A stretch of DNA of 64,000 nt from an uncultured Flavobacteriales bacterium (GTDB lineage: Bacteria; Bacteroidota; Bacteroidia; Flavobacteriales; BACL11). The position numbers were made by a program, and so were the translations under genes. Location of the stretch: contig CAJQJY010000002.1 of assembly GCA_905478765.1 (NCBI GenBank), forward strand, positions 60,744 through 124,743, given 5' to 3'. Numbering within the stretch: position 1 is the stretch's first letter; every line of letters begins with the position of its first letter. The notes under the pieces are model-generated. The model ran no database searches. It saw only the letters and a list, made by a program, of their open reading frames with translations, and was not told where the DNA came from. Shown piece after piece: positions 17,569-26,702 of the stretch.

Positions 17569-18504
17569 ATGAGTGAAAAAAAAATAACACTTAGTAACAT
17601 TGAGTTGGTAAAACTTTTTGGCGCTAATAATAAGAAGCTTGATAAGATAAGAAGTTTATTTCCCCAGCTTAAAATTATTGCAAGAGGCGAAAACCTAAAG
17701 TTGATGGGTAGTATTGTTCAAATAAGATATTTTGAACAAAAATTAACAGCATTTATTAATCATATAAATCAATATAATTCATTAACAATTAGTCATATAG
17801 AAAGATTGGTTGAGGGTGATGAAAAAGAAATCTTAAAAACTAAAGATGATGTGATTCTGCATGGTCAAAATGGCAAAGTAATAAAAGCAAGAACAGCAAA
17901 TCAAAGAAAAATGGTGCAGGAGATATCTGTTAAAGATATGATGTTTGCAATAGGACCTGCTGGTACAGGAAAAACTTATACAGCAGTAGCTATTGCAGTA
18001 AAAGCATTAAAAGATAGAGAAATAAAAAGAATTATTTTCACAAGACCTGCAGTAGAAGCAGGGGAAAACTTAGGTTTTTTACCAGGTGATTTAAAGGAGA
18101 AGTTAGATCCTTATATGCAGCCAATTTATGATGCGCTTTTTGATATGATACCTATTGATAGATTGAATGAATATGTTGAAAATGGAACAATTCAAATAGC
18201 TCCTTTGGCATTTATGAGAGGTAGAACTCTCGATAAAGCTTTTGTGATTTTAGATGAGGGGCAAAATACAACTGAACCTCAAATGAAGATGTTTTTAACA
18301 AGAATGGGAATGTCAGCTAAATTTATTATTACTGGTGATGAATCACAAATAGACTTGCCAAAACATCAAAAATCAGGATTAATACACGCAAAAAATACTC
18401 TTAAAGGAATAAAGGATATCAGTTTTATTACTCTTGATGCAAAAGATGTAATAAGACATAAACTAGTAAAACAAATAATTAAAGCATATAAAAATAATGA
18501 TTAA
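17569..18504 (+). CDS. PhoH-like ATPase
   Basis: 311 residues from the ATG at 17569; an upstream TTG at 17563 adds two residues and is unlikely to be used. It has a KH-like N-terminal part, Walker A GPAGTGKT at residues 129-136, [18 protein letters not shown], Walker B with FVILDEGQN near residue 225, and the [11 protein letters not shown] sensor. This is the standard PhoH (YbeZ-type) layout. The family is cytoplasmic ATPases linked to RNA metabolism and ribosome maturation. The stop overlaps the purC start by 8 bases. Confidence 0.93.
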   Translation: MSEKKITLSNIELVKLFGANNKKLDKIRSLFPQLKIIARGENLKLMGSIVQIRYFEQKLTAFINHINQYNSLTISHIERLVEGDEKEILKTKDDVILHGQNGKVIKARTANQRKMVQEISVKDMMFAIGPAGTGKTYTAVAIAVKALKDREIKRIIFTRPAVEAGENLGFLPGDLKEKLDPYMQPIYDALFDMIPIDRLNEYVENGTIQIAPLAFMRGRTLDKAFVILDEGQNTTEPQMKMFLTRMGMSAKFIITGDESQIDLPKHQKSGLIHAKNTLKGIKDISFITLDAKDVIRHKLVKQIIKAYKNND

Positions 18505-19444
18505 CACAATTAAAGGAACAAATTTTAACTTACCAGGACAAACTAAATTCTACAAAGGAAAAGTAAGAGATGTTTATACGGTAAATAATGAGACATTAAT
18601 AATGGTAGCTTCTGATAGAATTTCAGCTTTTGATCATGTATTACCGCAGGGAATACCTTATAAAGGACAAGTTTTAAGTCAGATAGCAGCAAAATTTTTA
18701 ACGGCTACTGCTGATATTGTACCAAACTGGATGGAGGCAACACCAGACCCTTCTGTAACAATTGGTAAAATGTGTGAGCCATTTATGGTTGAAATGGTTA
18801 TTAGAGGATATTTAACTGGGCACGCTTGGAGAGAATATAAAGCAGGCAAAAGAATGATTTGTGGCGTTCCTATGCCAGATGGGATGGTAGAAAATCAAAA
18901 GTTTGATACTCCATTACTTACTCCTACAACTAAAGCAATAGTTGGTCATGATGAGGATATCAGTAGAGATGAAATTTTAGCACAAGGATTAGTTGCTGAA
19001 GCAGATTACATTAAACTTGAAGAATATACAAGAGCAATTTTTCAAAGAGGAACTGAAATTGCAGCTAAAAAAGGGCTAATTCTTGTTGATACCAAATATG
19101 AGTTTGGTAAAGACAAACATGGGGTTATTACTCTAATTGATGAAATTCATACACCTGATTCATCTCGTTATTTTTATATTGAAGGTTATGAAGATAAAAT
19201 TGCACATGGAATTCAGCAAAAACAACTTTCAAAGGAATTTGTGCGTCAATGGTTAATTGAAAATGGATTTCAAGGAAAAGAAGGACAATCTGTTCCAGAT
19301 ATGAGTGAGGAATACTGTAATTCAGTTTCAGAAAGATATATAGAACTATTTGAGTATATAACAGGAGATAAATTTGTAAAAGAAGATGTAAGTGATGTTG
19401 TAAATAGAGTAGAAGAAAATATTTTGAAATATTTAGCTCAATAA
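18497..19444 (+). CDS. purC: Phosphoribosylaminoimidazole-succinocarboxamide synthase
   Basis: 315 residues. SAICAR synthetase joins CAIR and aspartate with ATP in de novo purine synthesis. Visible motifs are [12 protein letters not shown] near the N-terminus, [10 protein letters not shown], the [12 protein letters not shown] segment, LLTPTTKA and LVDTKYEFG. The length is that of the longer form found in Bacteroidota and fungi rather than the ~237-residue E. coli type. It overlaps the phoH stop, and a glycosyltransferase gene follows three bases after it. Confidence 0.96.
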   Translation: MINTIKGTNFNLPGQTKFYKGKVRDVYTVNNETLIMVASDRISAFDHVLPQGIPYKGQVLSQIAAKFLTATADIVPNWMEATPDPSVTIGKMCEPFMVEMVIRGYLTGHAWREYKAGKRMICGVPMPDGMVENQKFDTPLLTPTTKAIVGHDEDISRDEILAQGLVAEADYIKLEEYTRAIFQRGTEIAAKKGLILVDTKYEFGKDKHGVITLIDEIHTPDSSRYFYIEGYEDKIAHGIQQKQLSKEFVRQWLIENGFQGKEGQSVPDMSEEYCNSVSERYIELFEYITGDKFVKEDVSDVVNRVEENILKYLAQ

Positions 19445-19447
19445 TTA

Positions 19448-20551
19448 ATGCTTATCAATCTTCTTATTAGTATTGCTGTAATTAGTTTGAATGTTTTGTT
19501 GTTTTATTATTTGTACTTTTTTTTGAAGTTGAATAAGAAACCAATTTCTAAATCAGATTTTCACAAACCAATTTCAATAATTATTTGTGCTAAAAATGAA
19601 GCAGATAATCTGCTAAAGTTTTTACCTAAAGTATTGGTACAGGACTATCCTGAATTTGAAGTTGTGGTGGTGAATGACCAATCAACAGATGGTACAGCAG
19701 CTATTTTAAAAAACTTTAAAAAAAGCTATCCCAACTTAGTAATAGTTACTATTGATGAGCATATCAAGCATTGGCCAGGAAAAAAGTTTGCACTTACTTT
19801 AGGGATTAAAACTGCTGAGCATGATCACCTCTTATTTACTGATGCTGATTGTATACCTAATTCTAGTGATTGGGCTAAACAGATGAGTTGTAATTTTAAC
19901 AAATCAGAAATTGTATTAGGTTTTGGTGGCTATAAAAAAAGAAAAGGTTTGCTTAATAAAATCATTCGTTTTGATACTTTCAATGTGGCTAAGCAGTATT
20001 TGTCTTATGCTTTAGCAGGATTTACCTATATGGGTGTAGGGCGTAATATGGCATACAAAAAAGCCTTATTTTTTGAAAACAAGGGATTTGCTAAACACCT
20101 TCATGTTCCATCAGGGGATGATGATTTATTCATACAAGAAGTAGCAGAAAGAGATAACGTTTCAATTGAAATATTTGCTAAAGCTCATACTACATCGACA
20201 GTTGTTGAAAGTTGGAAGGATTGGAGTTATCAAAAAAGAAGACACATTACTACATCACCATTATATAAAGCAAAGTTTAAGATACTTTTAACTGTTTATC
20301 CTTATGCTCAATTTTTCTTTTGGACTACTATAATTGTACTTTATGTCCTTAAAGCTCCAATTGCTATAACAACTACTATATTAGGGCTAAAATTGCTTAC
20401 AACCTATTTGATTAATTACAAGCCTATGAAGCAGTTAAATACAATTGATTTGTATTGGATCCATCCTATATATGAAGTTATGTACCTTTTAGTACAAGGA
20501 TTTTTTGTATTATTGAATGTTGTTAATAAACCTAAAAAATGGAGTAGATGA
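19448..20551 (+). CDS. Membrane glycosyltransferase, family 2
   Basis: 367 residues. An N-terminal membrane helix (about 4-26), then a GT-A catalytic domain: PISIIICAKNEADNL, VVVNDQSTDGT, the D-A-D motif in FTDADCIP near residue 140, and a late KRRHITTS corresponding to the Q/RxxRW region of processive GT2 enzymes. Two to three C-terminal membrane helices follow. It is probably an inner-membrane enzyme for polysaccharide or glycolipid synthesis; acceptor and sugar unknown. It overlaps the sigma-factor gene by 4 bases (ATGA). Confidence 0.88.
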   Translation: MLINLLISIAVISLNVLLFYYLYFFLKLNKKPISKSDFHKPISIIICAKNEADNLLKFLPKVLVQDYPEFEVVVVNDQSTDGTAAILKNFKKSYPNLVIVTIDEHIKHWPGKKFALTLGIKTAEHDHLLFTDADCIPNSSDWAKQMSCNFNKSEIVLGFGGYKKRKGLLNKIIRFDTFNVAKQYLSYALAGFTYMGVGRNMAYKKALFFENKGFAKHLHVPSGDDDLFIQEVAERDNVSIEIFAKAHTTSTVVESWKDWSYQKRRHITTSPLYKAKFKILLTVYPYAQFFFWTTIIVLYVLKAPIAITTTILGLKLLTTYLINYKPMKQLNTIDLYWIHPIYEVMYLLVQGFFVLLNVVNKPKKWSR

Positions 20552-21150
20552 CAAACAATTTGACAGAGAAGGGGAAAAGAGATTTAAAACTCGTCAATAG
20601 AGCTTTAGAAACTGGAAATCCTACTGCTTACAATGAGTTGATGAAGCTCTATAGAGATCCTCTTTATTTCATGCTTTTTGAAAAAGTTGGTGACCAAGAA
20701 TTGGCTAAAGACTTAACAATTGAATCACTTGGAAAAGCTTTTAATAAACTGCACTTGTATGTACCTAATTATGTTTTTAGTACTTGGCTTTTTACGGTAG
20801 CTCGTAATCATTGCATTGATTATTTACGTAAGAATAAATTACCTACTGTTTCTATCGATAAAATGATGTTGGATGAAGATGGAAAAAGAACAAGTTTCGA
20901 TTTAATATCTGATATGCTCAATCCTGAGCAAGAGATGGAGAAAAAACAGAGGATTGCTATTTTAAGACAAATAGTTGATCAACTAAAACCTCAATATCGT
21001 ACTTTAGTAAAGCTCAGGTATTTTAAAGAAATGACTTATGATGAAATTGCCTCTACTTTAGATATACCTATTGGAACTGTAAAAGCACAATTACATAGAA
21101 GTAGAGAGCAACTTTTTAAAATTATGTCTGGTGTAAAGGACGCTTACTAA
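20548..21150 (+). CDS. ECF-type RNA polymerase sigma-70 factor
   Basis: 200 residues with region 2 (about 30-100: LYFMLFEKVGDQELAKDLTIESLGKAF, then FSTWLFTVARNHCIDYLR) and region 4 (about 135-195: LKPQYRTLVKLRYFKEMTYDEIASTLDIPIGTVKAQLHRSRE, a clear helix-turn-helix). A ~35-residue linker separates them. No anti-sigma gene is adjacent; it lies between a glycosyltransferase (4-base overlap) and rsmG (directly abutting), so its signal is not evident from context. Confidence 0.93.
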   Translation: MTNNLTEKGKRDLKLVNRALETGNPTAYNELMKLYRDPLYFMLFEKVGDQELAKDLTIESLGKAFNKLHLYVPNYVFSTWLFTVARNHCIDYLRKNKLPTVSIDKMMLDEDGKRTSFDLISDMLNPEQEMEKKQRIAILRQIVDQLKPQYRTLVKLRYFKEMTYDEIASTLDIPIGTVKAQLHRSREQLFKIMSGVKDAY

Positions 21151-21765
21151 ATGCAAATTCTACAAAAGTATTTCCCTGATTTAACAGAGAAACAATTACA
21201 ACAGTTTTCTGATTTAAAGGAACTTTACGAACATTGGAATGCTAAAATAAATGTCATTTCTAGAAAAAAGATGGATACCCTATATACTAATCATGTATTA
21301 CACTCCTTGGCTATAGCTAAAGTTATACAGTTTAAAAAAGGAACAACTGTTTTGGATATTGGTACTGGTGGTGGTTTCCCAGGAATTCCTTTGGCTATTT
21401 TATTTCCTGACACTCAATTTTTACTAGTAGATAGTATTGGAAAAAAAATAAAGGTAGTAAATGAGATAAGTAGTGCAATTTGTTTATCTAATGTTAGAAC
21501 CATGCACGAAAGAGCTGAAAAGGTTAATGAAACCTTTGATTTTGTTGTGAGCCGTGCTGTTACTAATATGAAAGACTTTAAAAAATGGGTAAAAGGGAAG
21601 TTTAATAAAAAGCATTACAATAGTATTGATAACGGAATTCTTTACTTAAAAGGTGGTGATTTAGTGGAGGAGTTAAGAGGAATTTCTCATACTAAGTACA
21701 ATATATCAGAATTCTTTAATGAGGAATATTTTGACACTAAAAACATTATTTATATAGGATATTAA
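21151..21765 (+). CDS. rsmG: 16S rRNA (guanine527-N7)-methyltransferase RsmG
   Basis: 204 residues, full length. Class I SAM methyltransferase with motif I VLDIGTGGGFPGIPLAI near residue 66, VDSIGKKIKVV and the VSRAVTNMKDF segment typical of RsmG/GidB. It methylates G527 of 16S rRNA. The start codon abuts the stop of the sigma-factor gene, and the stop overlaps the end of the convergent HEAT-like gene by four bases. Confidence 0.94.
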   Translation: MQILQKYFPDLTEKQLQQFSDLKELYEHWNAKINVISRKKMDTLYTNHVLHSLAIAKVIQFKKGTTVLDIGTGGGFPGIPLAILFPDTQFLLVDSIGKKIKVVNEISSAICLSNVRTMHERAEKVNETFDFVVSRAVTNMKDFKKWVKGKFNKKHYNSIDNGILYLKGGDLVEELRGISHTKYNISEFFNEEYFDTKNIIYIGY

Positions 21766-22268
21766 TAAATTTTAGCTAATTCTCTTTCAAAATTTTTTTT
21801 GATTCCAGCGGAAAGGGTTTGTGTGTAATAGTCAGTAGTTAAATAATCGAATTCTTTTTTTATCTCAGGGTGCTTTTTAGCCATCTCTATAATATGCAAT
21901 CCGCAATAATATCTTACTGCTGGCTGTTTATCTACTTCTGCCCATATTTGCATACAAACGTGAAAGAATAACCCTTCATTATCTTCTAATAATTTCATCT
22001 TTCGGACTATTTTAACTAGTTCCCTTTGGTGCCCGTCAGTTTTACCTTGGATACTTTTAATGATTTTAGAAAGTGGCTTTTGCAATCTTTCATCATTTTT
22101 TTTCATTATATGATGGATGATCCAAGCAGACCTCCATGAAGTTTTTTTAACTTCTTTTTGCATGTGTCTTAATAAAAAATCAAAACATTTTACGTCGGAT
22201 TTCAAATGTAAGATAATTTTTTCTTTACCTATACTACCCTCAAGCATTTGTAAAACTTTGACAGACAT
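21762..22268 (-). CDS. All-alpha HEAT-like protein, unknown
   Basis: 168 residues, predicted almost entirely helical with repeated ~35-residue helical pairs (SWRSAWIIHHIMKK, LVKIVRKMKLL, IWAEVDKQPAVRYYCGLHIIEMAKKHPEI). The pattern of a Trp-rich helix and a late VRYYCGLHI helix resembles a group of small HEAT-like proteins in flavobacteria that databases sometimes label adenylosuccinate lyase. It is far too short for that enzyme and lacks its signature. Probably a cytoplasmic protein-binding scaffold; function unknown. Confidence 0.65.
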   Translation of the reverse strand: MSVKVLQMLEGSIGKEKIILHLKSDVKCFDFLLRHMQKEVKKTSWRSAWIIHHIMKKNDERLQKPLSKIIKSIQGKTDGHQRELVKIVRKMKLLEDNEGLFFHVCMQIWAEVDKQPAVRYYCGLHIIEMAKKHPEIKKEFDYLTTDYYTQTLSAGIKKNFERELAKIY

Positions 22269-22275
22269 ACACTAC

Positions 22276-23043
22276 TTATATTTTCTCACAGAAATAGATT
22301 ATCTCATCCTTTGGAAGAGCATATCTTTCTACTAACTTTGGGTCAAGTTCATTTATAAAATCACTCTCAGTGACTTTAAATCCTGCTGCTTCTAGTTTTT
22401 TTCCATAATCTAATCCAAATAACCTGAGGTGGTCATCTTGCCAGTAAAGGCGCTCCCTTTCCTTAGGGTCAGTTACGCTTTTATCTTCCTGAGTTTTAGG
22501 ATTATTTATATCAATTGGTACTTGAAAAATTCCCCATCCACCAGGTTTCATTACTCTATAAAACTCTGTCATTACTTTATGTGAATCTTCTACATGTTCC
22601 AGTACATGGTTACAGATTACTACATTATAAGAATTGTCAGCCATTGGAATATCATGTACATCCATTTTTACATCTGCCCAAGGGGAGATTAAATCGCCAG
22701 TAGTATAATCTAAGTTTTTCATCTTTTTAAATAGTTTGATAAAACAATATTCAGGAGCAATATGTAAAAATTTTAAATTAGCTGTAAAAAAATTTGTTTT
22801 CTCTTTCATGAATAACCACATCAATCTGTGCCTCTCCAAACTCATACTATCTGGAGCAATAGCGTTTTCACGAGATATTAATCTACCATAAGGTAAAAGT
22901 TTACGGTAAGTTATTCCGTTTATAGGGTCTTCAAATTTGTTTCCTCTTAAAAAGAGTGAAAATAACTGCAGAAAAAAGTGAGATACATGTTGTAAATAGT
23001 GCCTAGGGATAAGGCGAGTTGCTAAGGATATAATTAGTTTCAT
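22276..23043 (-). CDS. Class I SAM-dependent methyltransferase
   Basis: 255 residues. The Methyltransf_11-type core occupies about residues 95-190: YTTGDLISPWADVKMDVHDIPMADNSYNVVICNHVLEHVEDSHKVMTEFYRVMKPGG contains the acidic SAM-binding turn, the NHVLEH motif and the post-motif loop. The glycine-rich motif I is weak (HIAPE). The N-terminus has a hydrophobic, basic stretch that may bind the membrane. Substrate unknown; similar enzymes modify polysaccharides or lipids. Confidence 0.85.
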   Translation of the reverse strand: MKLIISLATRLIPRHYLQHVSHFFLQLFSLFLRGNKFEDPINGITYRKLLPYGRLISRENAIAPDSMSLERHRLMWLFMKEKTNFFTANLKFLHIAPEYCFIKLFKKMKNLDYTTGDLISPWADVKMDVHDIPMADNSYNVVICNHVLEHVEDSHKVMTEFYRVMKPGGWGIFQVPIDINNPKTQEDKSVTDPKERERLYWQDDHLRLFGLDYGKKLEAAGFKVTESDFINELDPKLVERYALPKDEIIYFCEKI

Positions 23044-23087
23044 CTTTTCAAATTTAGGAACGCTAAAATAAGAAAAGGAAATAGTAT

Positions 23088-23390
23088 TTAATCTTTAAAT
23101 TGTTTAAATCCCAAACGGACTAACATCTTTTTCTCAAAAGCCCAAAAGAATTTGAATTGTCCGAATAATGCGCCAATAACTACAATCATTATTTGGTAAA
23201 TAGGAAATATAATTGCTATCCTTATTGGCCAGAATACCCATGTATTAACAGCTGATTTATCTAACCCAACAAGTTCTAATATTGGTTTTGCAACGTATAC
23301 GGCTATCGATCCTGTAACTGAAAATACAATTAAAATTATTATGAATTGGAAATTTGATGTAATTCCCCATTTCTCTTTTAATCTTTTCAT
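23088..23390 (-). CDS. Small two-helix membrane protein (DUF6787-like)
   Basis: 100 residues with two membrane helices (about 17-38 and 55-75) and a short basic C-terminal tail, with an N-terminal KRLKEKWGITSNFQ pattern and a FGQFKFFWAFEKKM segment. These resemble a small Bacteroidota-restricted membrane protein family (DUF6787 as I remember it). Function unknown. It overlaps the MFS gene by four bases, so the two are probably coexpressed. Confidence 0.65.
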   Translation of the reverse strand: MKRLKEKWGITSNFQFIIILIVFSVTGSIAVYVAKPILELVGLDKSAVNTWVFWPIRIAIIFPIYQIMIVVIGALFGQFKFFWAFEKKMLVRLGFKQFKD

Positions 23391-24574
23391 GATGCAAAAC
23401 TAGCTTTATTATCCAATCTATTTAAACGAATAGCTGACAAAATTGAGAAAAACCCAACAATTATAGCTAGGTTGTAAAAAGTAATTTTTAACGAGTAATT
23501 ATCAGCTAAATAACCAAAAATTGGCGCACATATTGCAAATGAAATTCGAATGATAAAACTCCTTATTGATAGTACTGTAGCTCTTATATTTGAGCTTGTA
23601 TTTTCATTTATTGCATTACGCAAAATTGGGGTTACTATCCCTCTTAAAAGATAGACGAAAACAATAAATATGATCCCAAATAAACTCATGTTAAATCCTA
23701 AAAATACAAATGAAGTCGCCATTGCTAAAGCAAGATATATAAGCATTTTTGTATTGCTCTCGTCTTTATCAAATTTATGGGAATTAAAAGAAGTTAATCC
23801 TGCTGAAAAATTAAGTCCTGCCCAAAGTATACCAAAGTAAGCTAATGGAATTTCTACCTCTCTAAAAAAGGGTTGAGCAAACCAAGCCATTGCTAAAGTT
23901 GCTACTCCCATTGCTGACGAATAAATAATTAGCCATCTGAGTTTTGCATTTTCAATCATTGAAAATTTTACAACTCCCAAGATAGCTTTCAAAGATCTTT
24001 CTATTTTATCTTCATCATTCATTTTTGGTTCTACTAATGTTAGCGCTATTGGTATGCTTAAAAAAAGTATTCCTGTTTGCACATAAATAGGCAAGTAGAT
24101 GGAGCTAACTGCTAAAAATCCACCAAGAATTCCAGCTGTTGCTTCTGAAAAATTACCAATGGCATAATTCCTTCCTTCAATTTTAGTGTATGTTTTTTTA
24201 TCTCCAATTTCTAATAGGGTATCGTAAAGCAAAGCACTATCACTTCCTGACATTAAACTACCACCAATCCCAACTAATGTTGAAGCTGCTGCAAAAGCAT
24301 AAAATCCACCAAAGAAAGAAAACATCAAATATCCTGAAAAGGAGAAAATAGTACTCAATAATATGGTGTGCTTTCTGCCATATAAATCAGCAATATAACC
24401 TGATGGAATTTCAAAAATTGCTACTGATAAGGAGTAAATAGCTTGTATAATCATAACCTCTGTTAAGCTTAAACCGTGCTCTTGAAAAAACAGCACAATT
24501 ATTGGCATGGCTACCATAAACCAGAGCACACCTTTTAGCAAGTACATCTTTAATATGTTGTGTTTTAAGTTCAT
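23387..24574 (-). CDS. MFS transporter
   Basis: 395 residues with about twelve hydrophobic segments, normal for the major facilitator superfamily. The loop 2-3 motif GYIADLYGRKHTI (about residues 57-70) is the classic MFS motif A (G-x-x-x-D-x-x-G-R-[RK]). Substrate unknown. Its stop overlaps the downstream small membrane-protein gene, and its start overlaps the xerD stop by one base. Confidence 0.9.
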   Translation of the reverse strand: MNLKHNILKMYLLKGVLWFMVAMPIIVLFFQEHGLSLTEVMIIQAIYSLSVAIFEIPSGYIADLYGRKHTILLSTIFSFSGYLMFSFFGGFYAFAAASTLVGIGGSLMSGSDSALLYDTLLEIGDKKTYTKIEGRNYAIGNFSEATAGILGGFLAVSSIYLPIYVQTGILFLSIPIALTLVEPKMNDEDKIERSLKAILGVVKFSMIENAKLRWLIIYSSAMGVATLAMAWFAQPFFREVEIPLAYFGILWAGLNFSAGLTSFNSHKFDKDESNTKMLIYLALAMATSFVFLGFNMSLFGIIFIVFVYLLRGIVTPILRNAINENTSSNIRATVLSIRSFIIRISFAICAPIFGYLADNYSLKITFYNLAIIVGFFSILSAIRLNRLDNKASFAS

Positions 24575-25467
24575 TAGCTTCTTGGGTGAAATTGAATGAT
24601 ATTACTCCTTAAATAATCTTTATCTAGGTGTGTATAAATTTCAGTAGTTGTAATGCTTTCATGTCCTAACATTTCTTGTACGGCACGTAAATCAGCTCCC
24701 CCTTCAATTAAATGAGTAGCAAAACTATGCCTAAAAGTATGCGGACTAATTTTCTTTTTCAATCCAATTTCTGCAACTAATTTCTGAATTATTAAGAAAA
24801 TCATTACTCTAGTAAGTCCTGAGCCTCTGTTGTTTAAAAACACAAAATCTTCTTGTCCTTTTTTTTTAGCTTGATGATTTCGCACCTCATTAATATAAGT
24901 AGTAAGATATTTTAAAGCTCTTCCTCCAATAGGAGCTAGGCGTTCTTTATTTCCCTTTCCTATAACTTTTAAGTAGCCCTCTTTAAAGTAAATATTGCTA
25001 ATTTTTAAATTTGTAAGTTCGGATACACGCAAGCCACAAGAGTAAAGAGTTTCTAGTATTGCTCGGTTGCGTTCTCCTTGTTTGTTACTTAAATCAACAG
25101 CTGAAATAAGTTTGTCAATCTCAATTAATGATAAGGTATTAGGTAATTTAAATCCTACTTTCGGACTTTCGATAAGCTCAGTAGGGTCGTGTTTTATGTA
25201 ATCTTCAATTATAAGGTATCTATAAAATGCTTTAATTCCTGAAATGATTCGAGCTTGTGATCGGGCTGCAACCCCAATATCTTTCAATTCTGCTAGAAAA
25301 TCAGATATGTTTTCTCTTTGTATATTGAGTTCATTGAGTTTTAAAGGTATGGCATAATTTGCAAACTTTTTGATATCACGAATATAAGCTTGCACCGAGT
25401 TTTTGGATAGTGATCGCTCAATTTGCAAGTAAGATTTAAAGCCTTTTATTGATGATTCCCAACTCAT
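24574..25467 (-). CDS. xerD: Site-specific tyrosine recombinase XerD
   Basis: 297 residues, usual size for XerC/XerD. N-terminal SAM-like DNA-binding domain (about 1-85) and a catalytic domain with Arg in CGLRVSELT (about 146), Lys in GKGNKERL, HTFRH (about 243-247), GHESITTTEIYTH (His about 269) and the nucleophilic Tyr near 278. Together with a partner recombinase it resolves chromosome dimers at dif. It is a chromosomal housekeeping Xer, distinct from the mobile-element integrase at 55780-56973. Divergent from aroQ with 18 bases between. Confidence 0.92.
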   Translation of the reverse strand: MSWESSIKGFKSYLQIERSLSKNSVQAYIRDIKKFANYAIPLKLNELNIQRENISDFLAELKDIGVAARSQARIISGIKAFYRYLIIEDYIKHDPTELIESPKVGFKLPNTLSLIEIDKLISAVDLSNKQGERNRAILETLYSCGLRVSELTNLKISNIYFKEGYLKVIGKGNKERLAPIGGRALKYLTTYINEVRNHQAKKKGQEDFVFLNNRGSGLTRVMIFLIIQKLVAEIGLKKKISPHTFRHSFATHLIEGGADLRAVQEMLGHESITTTEIYTHLDKDYLRSNIIQFHPRS

Positions 25468-25472
25468 TTATG

Positions 25473-25480
25473 TAGATTTG
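25473..25480 (+). promoter_or_regulatory. Putative -7 element for aroQ
   Basis: TAGATTTG matches TAnnTTTG and lies only 6 bases before the GTG start, which would make the aroQ mRNA nearly leaderless. A TTG at 25449-25451 is a possible -33 element at a slightly long spacing. Confidence 0.4.
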
Positions 25481-25485
25481 CACCT

Positions 25486-25896
25486 GTGAAGGTAATGATT
25501 ATTAACGGCCCAAATTTAAACTTATTAGGCAAAAGAGAAGAAGCTATTTATGGCAATATTTCTTTTGATGATTATTTACTGACATTGCAAGAGGAGTTTA
25601 AAGATTATAATATTAATTATTTTCAATCTAATGTAGAGGGAGAGCTGATCGATATATTGCAGGAAGTAGGTTTTTCATACGATTATATTCTGCTGAATGC
25701 TGGTGGTTATACTCATACTTCTGTTGCCTTAACGGATTGCGTAAAAGCGATTGAAACTCCTGTTATTGAAATACACATATCTAATATATATGCTCGTGAA
25801 GAATTCAGAAAAAAATCATTATTATCTCCTAACTGCAAGGCAGTGATTTGTGGGTTAGATTTGGATTCTTATAAAGCAGCATTATCTACTTTATAA
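25486..25896 (+). CDS. aroQ: Type II 3-dehydroquinate dehydratase
   Basis: 136 residues. Catalyses dehydration of 3-dehydroquinate in the shikimate pathway. Visible motifs are the N-terminal MIINGPNLNLLGKRE, the YILLNAGGYTHTSVAL lid/active site and VIEIHISNIYAREEFR with the catalytic-site His. The start is GTG at 25486, giving MKVMIINGPN, which fits the family N-terminus; an ATG at 25495 is the alternative. It converges with kdsA, overlapping by six bases. Confidence 0.95.
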   Translation: MKVMIINGPNLNLLGKREEAIYGNISFDDYLLTLQEEFKDYNINYFQSNVEGELIDILQEVGFSYDYILLNAGGYTHTSVALTDCVKAIETPVIEIHISNIYAREEFRKKSLLSPNCKAVICGLDLDSYKAALSTL

Positions 25897-26700
25897 TACC
25901 TTTCTAATCCTTACTAATTTAGTAAGTAAATCTTCTAATCTATCCAGTTGCAGCATATTAGAACCATCTGATTTTGCTGTGGTTGGGTTTGGGTGTGTTT
26001 CTAAAAATAATCCGTCAATTCCTGTAGCTATTCCCGCTTTGGCAATGGTTTCAATCATTGCTGGCTTTCCTCCCGTTACGCCACTGCTTTGGTTGGGCTG
26101 TTGCAAGGAGTGTGTGATGTCTAATATAACAGGTACGCCAAATTCCTGCATTGTTGGGATACCCCTAAAGTCAACCACCATATCTTGGTATCCGAACATC
26201 GTTCCTCTGTCGGTTAGCATTACGGAGCTATTCCCGCTTTCCTTTACTTTAGTTATGGCATGTAACATGCTTTCTGGGGCTAGGAACTGTCCTTTTTTAA
26301 TGTTTACCACCTTACCTGTTTTTGCTGCTGCTACTAGCAAGTCTGTTTGACGGCACAAAAAAGCAGGTATCTGCAAAACATCCACATATTGGGCTGCAAT
26401 TGCTGCTTCCTCTGCCGTATGTATGTCCGTTACGGTTGGTATGTTGCAGCGTTCACCCACTTTTTTTAGGATATTTAAAGCCTCTATGTCACCAATTCCT
26501 GTGAAAGAATCCAGGCGGCTTCTATTTGCTTTTCGGTAGCTTCCTTTAAAGATGAACGGGATTTCCAATTTGTTGGTTATTGCAACGATTTTCTCTGCAA
26601 TTTCAATTGCCATTTCCTCACCCTCAATAGCGCAAGGCCCTGCTAATAAAAAGAAGTTTCCACTCTTCTTATGTTGTATTTTGTTAATTTTTGCAAGCAT
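25891..26700 (-). CDS. kdsA: 3-deoxy-8-phosphooctulonate (KDO-8-P) synthase
   Basis: 269 residues, full length. Condenses phosphoenolpyruvate and arabinose 5-phosphate to KDO-8-P for the LPS inner core. Motifs: FFLLAGPCAIEGEE, FKGSYRKANRSR, VNIKKGQFLAPESM, LTDRGTMFGY and DITHSLQQPNQSSGVTGG. This gene looks richer in G and C than its neighbours by eye. It lies directly upstream of the DUF5723-like gene on the minus strand (2-base gap). Confidence 0.95.
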   Translation of the reverse strand: MLAKINKIQHKKSGNFFLLAGPCAIEGEEMAIEIAEKIVAITNKLEIPFIFKGSYRKANRSRLDSFTGIGDIEALNILKKVGERCNIPTVTDIHTAEEAAIAAQYVDVLQIPAFLCRQTDLLVAAAKTGKVVNIKKGQFLAPESMLHAITKVKESGNSSVMLTDRGTMFGYQDMVVDFRGIPTMQEFGVPVILDITHSLQQPNQSSGVTGGKPAMIETIAKAGIATGIDGLFLETHPNPTTAKSDGSNMLQLDRLEDLLTKLVRIRKVL

Positions 26701-26702
26701 AG

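Noticed and set aside
20548..21150. Possible anti-sigma factor partner for the ECF sigma factor
   Set aside because: Neither neighbour has a zinc-binding or membrane anti-sigma architecture; the flanking genes are a glycosyltransferase and rsmG.
21762..22268. Adenylosuccinate lyase
   Set aside because: Similar small helical proteins sometimes carry this label, but the protein is only 168 residues and lacks the fumarase/lyase signature.
24574..25467. xerD as part of a mobile element
   Set aside because: Full canonical XerD catalytic set, housekeeping neighbours and no flanking repeats; it is a chromosomal dimer-resolution recombinase.
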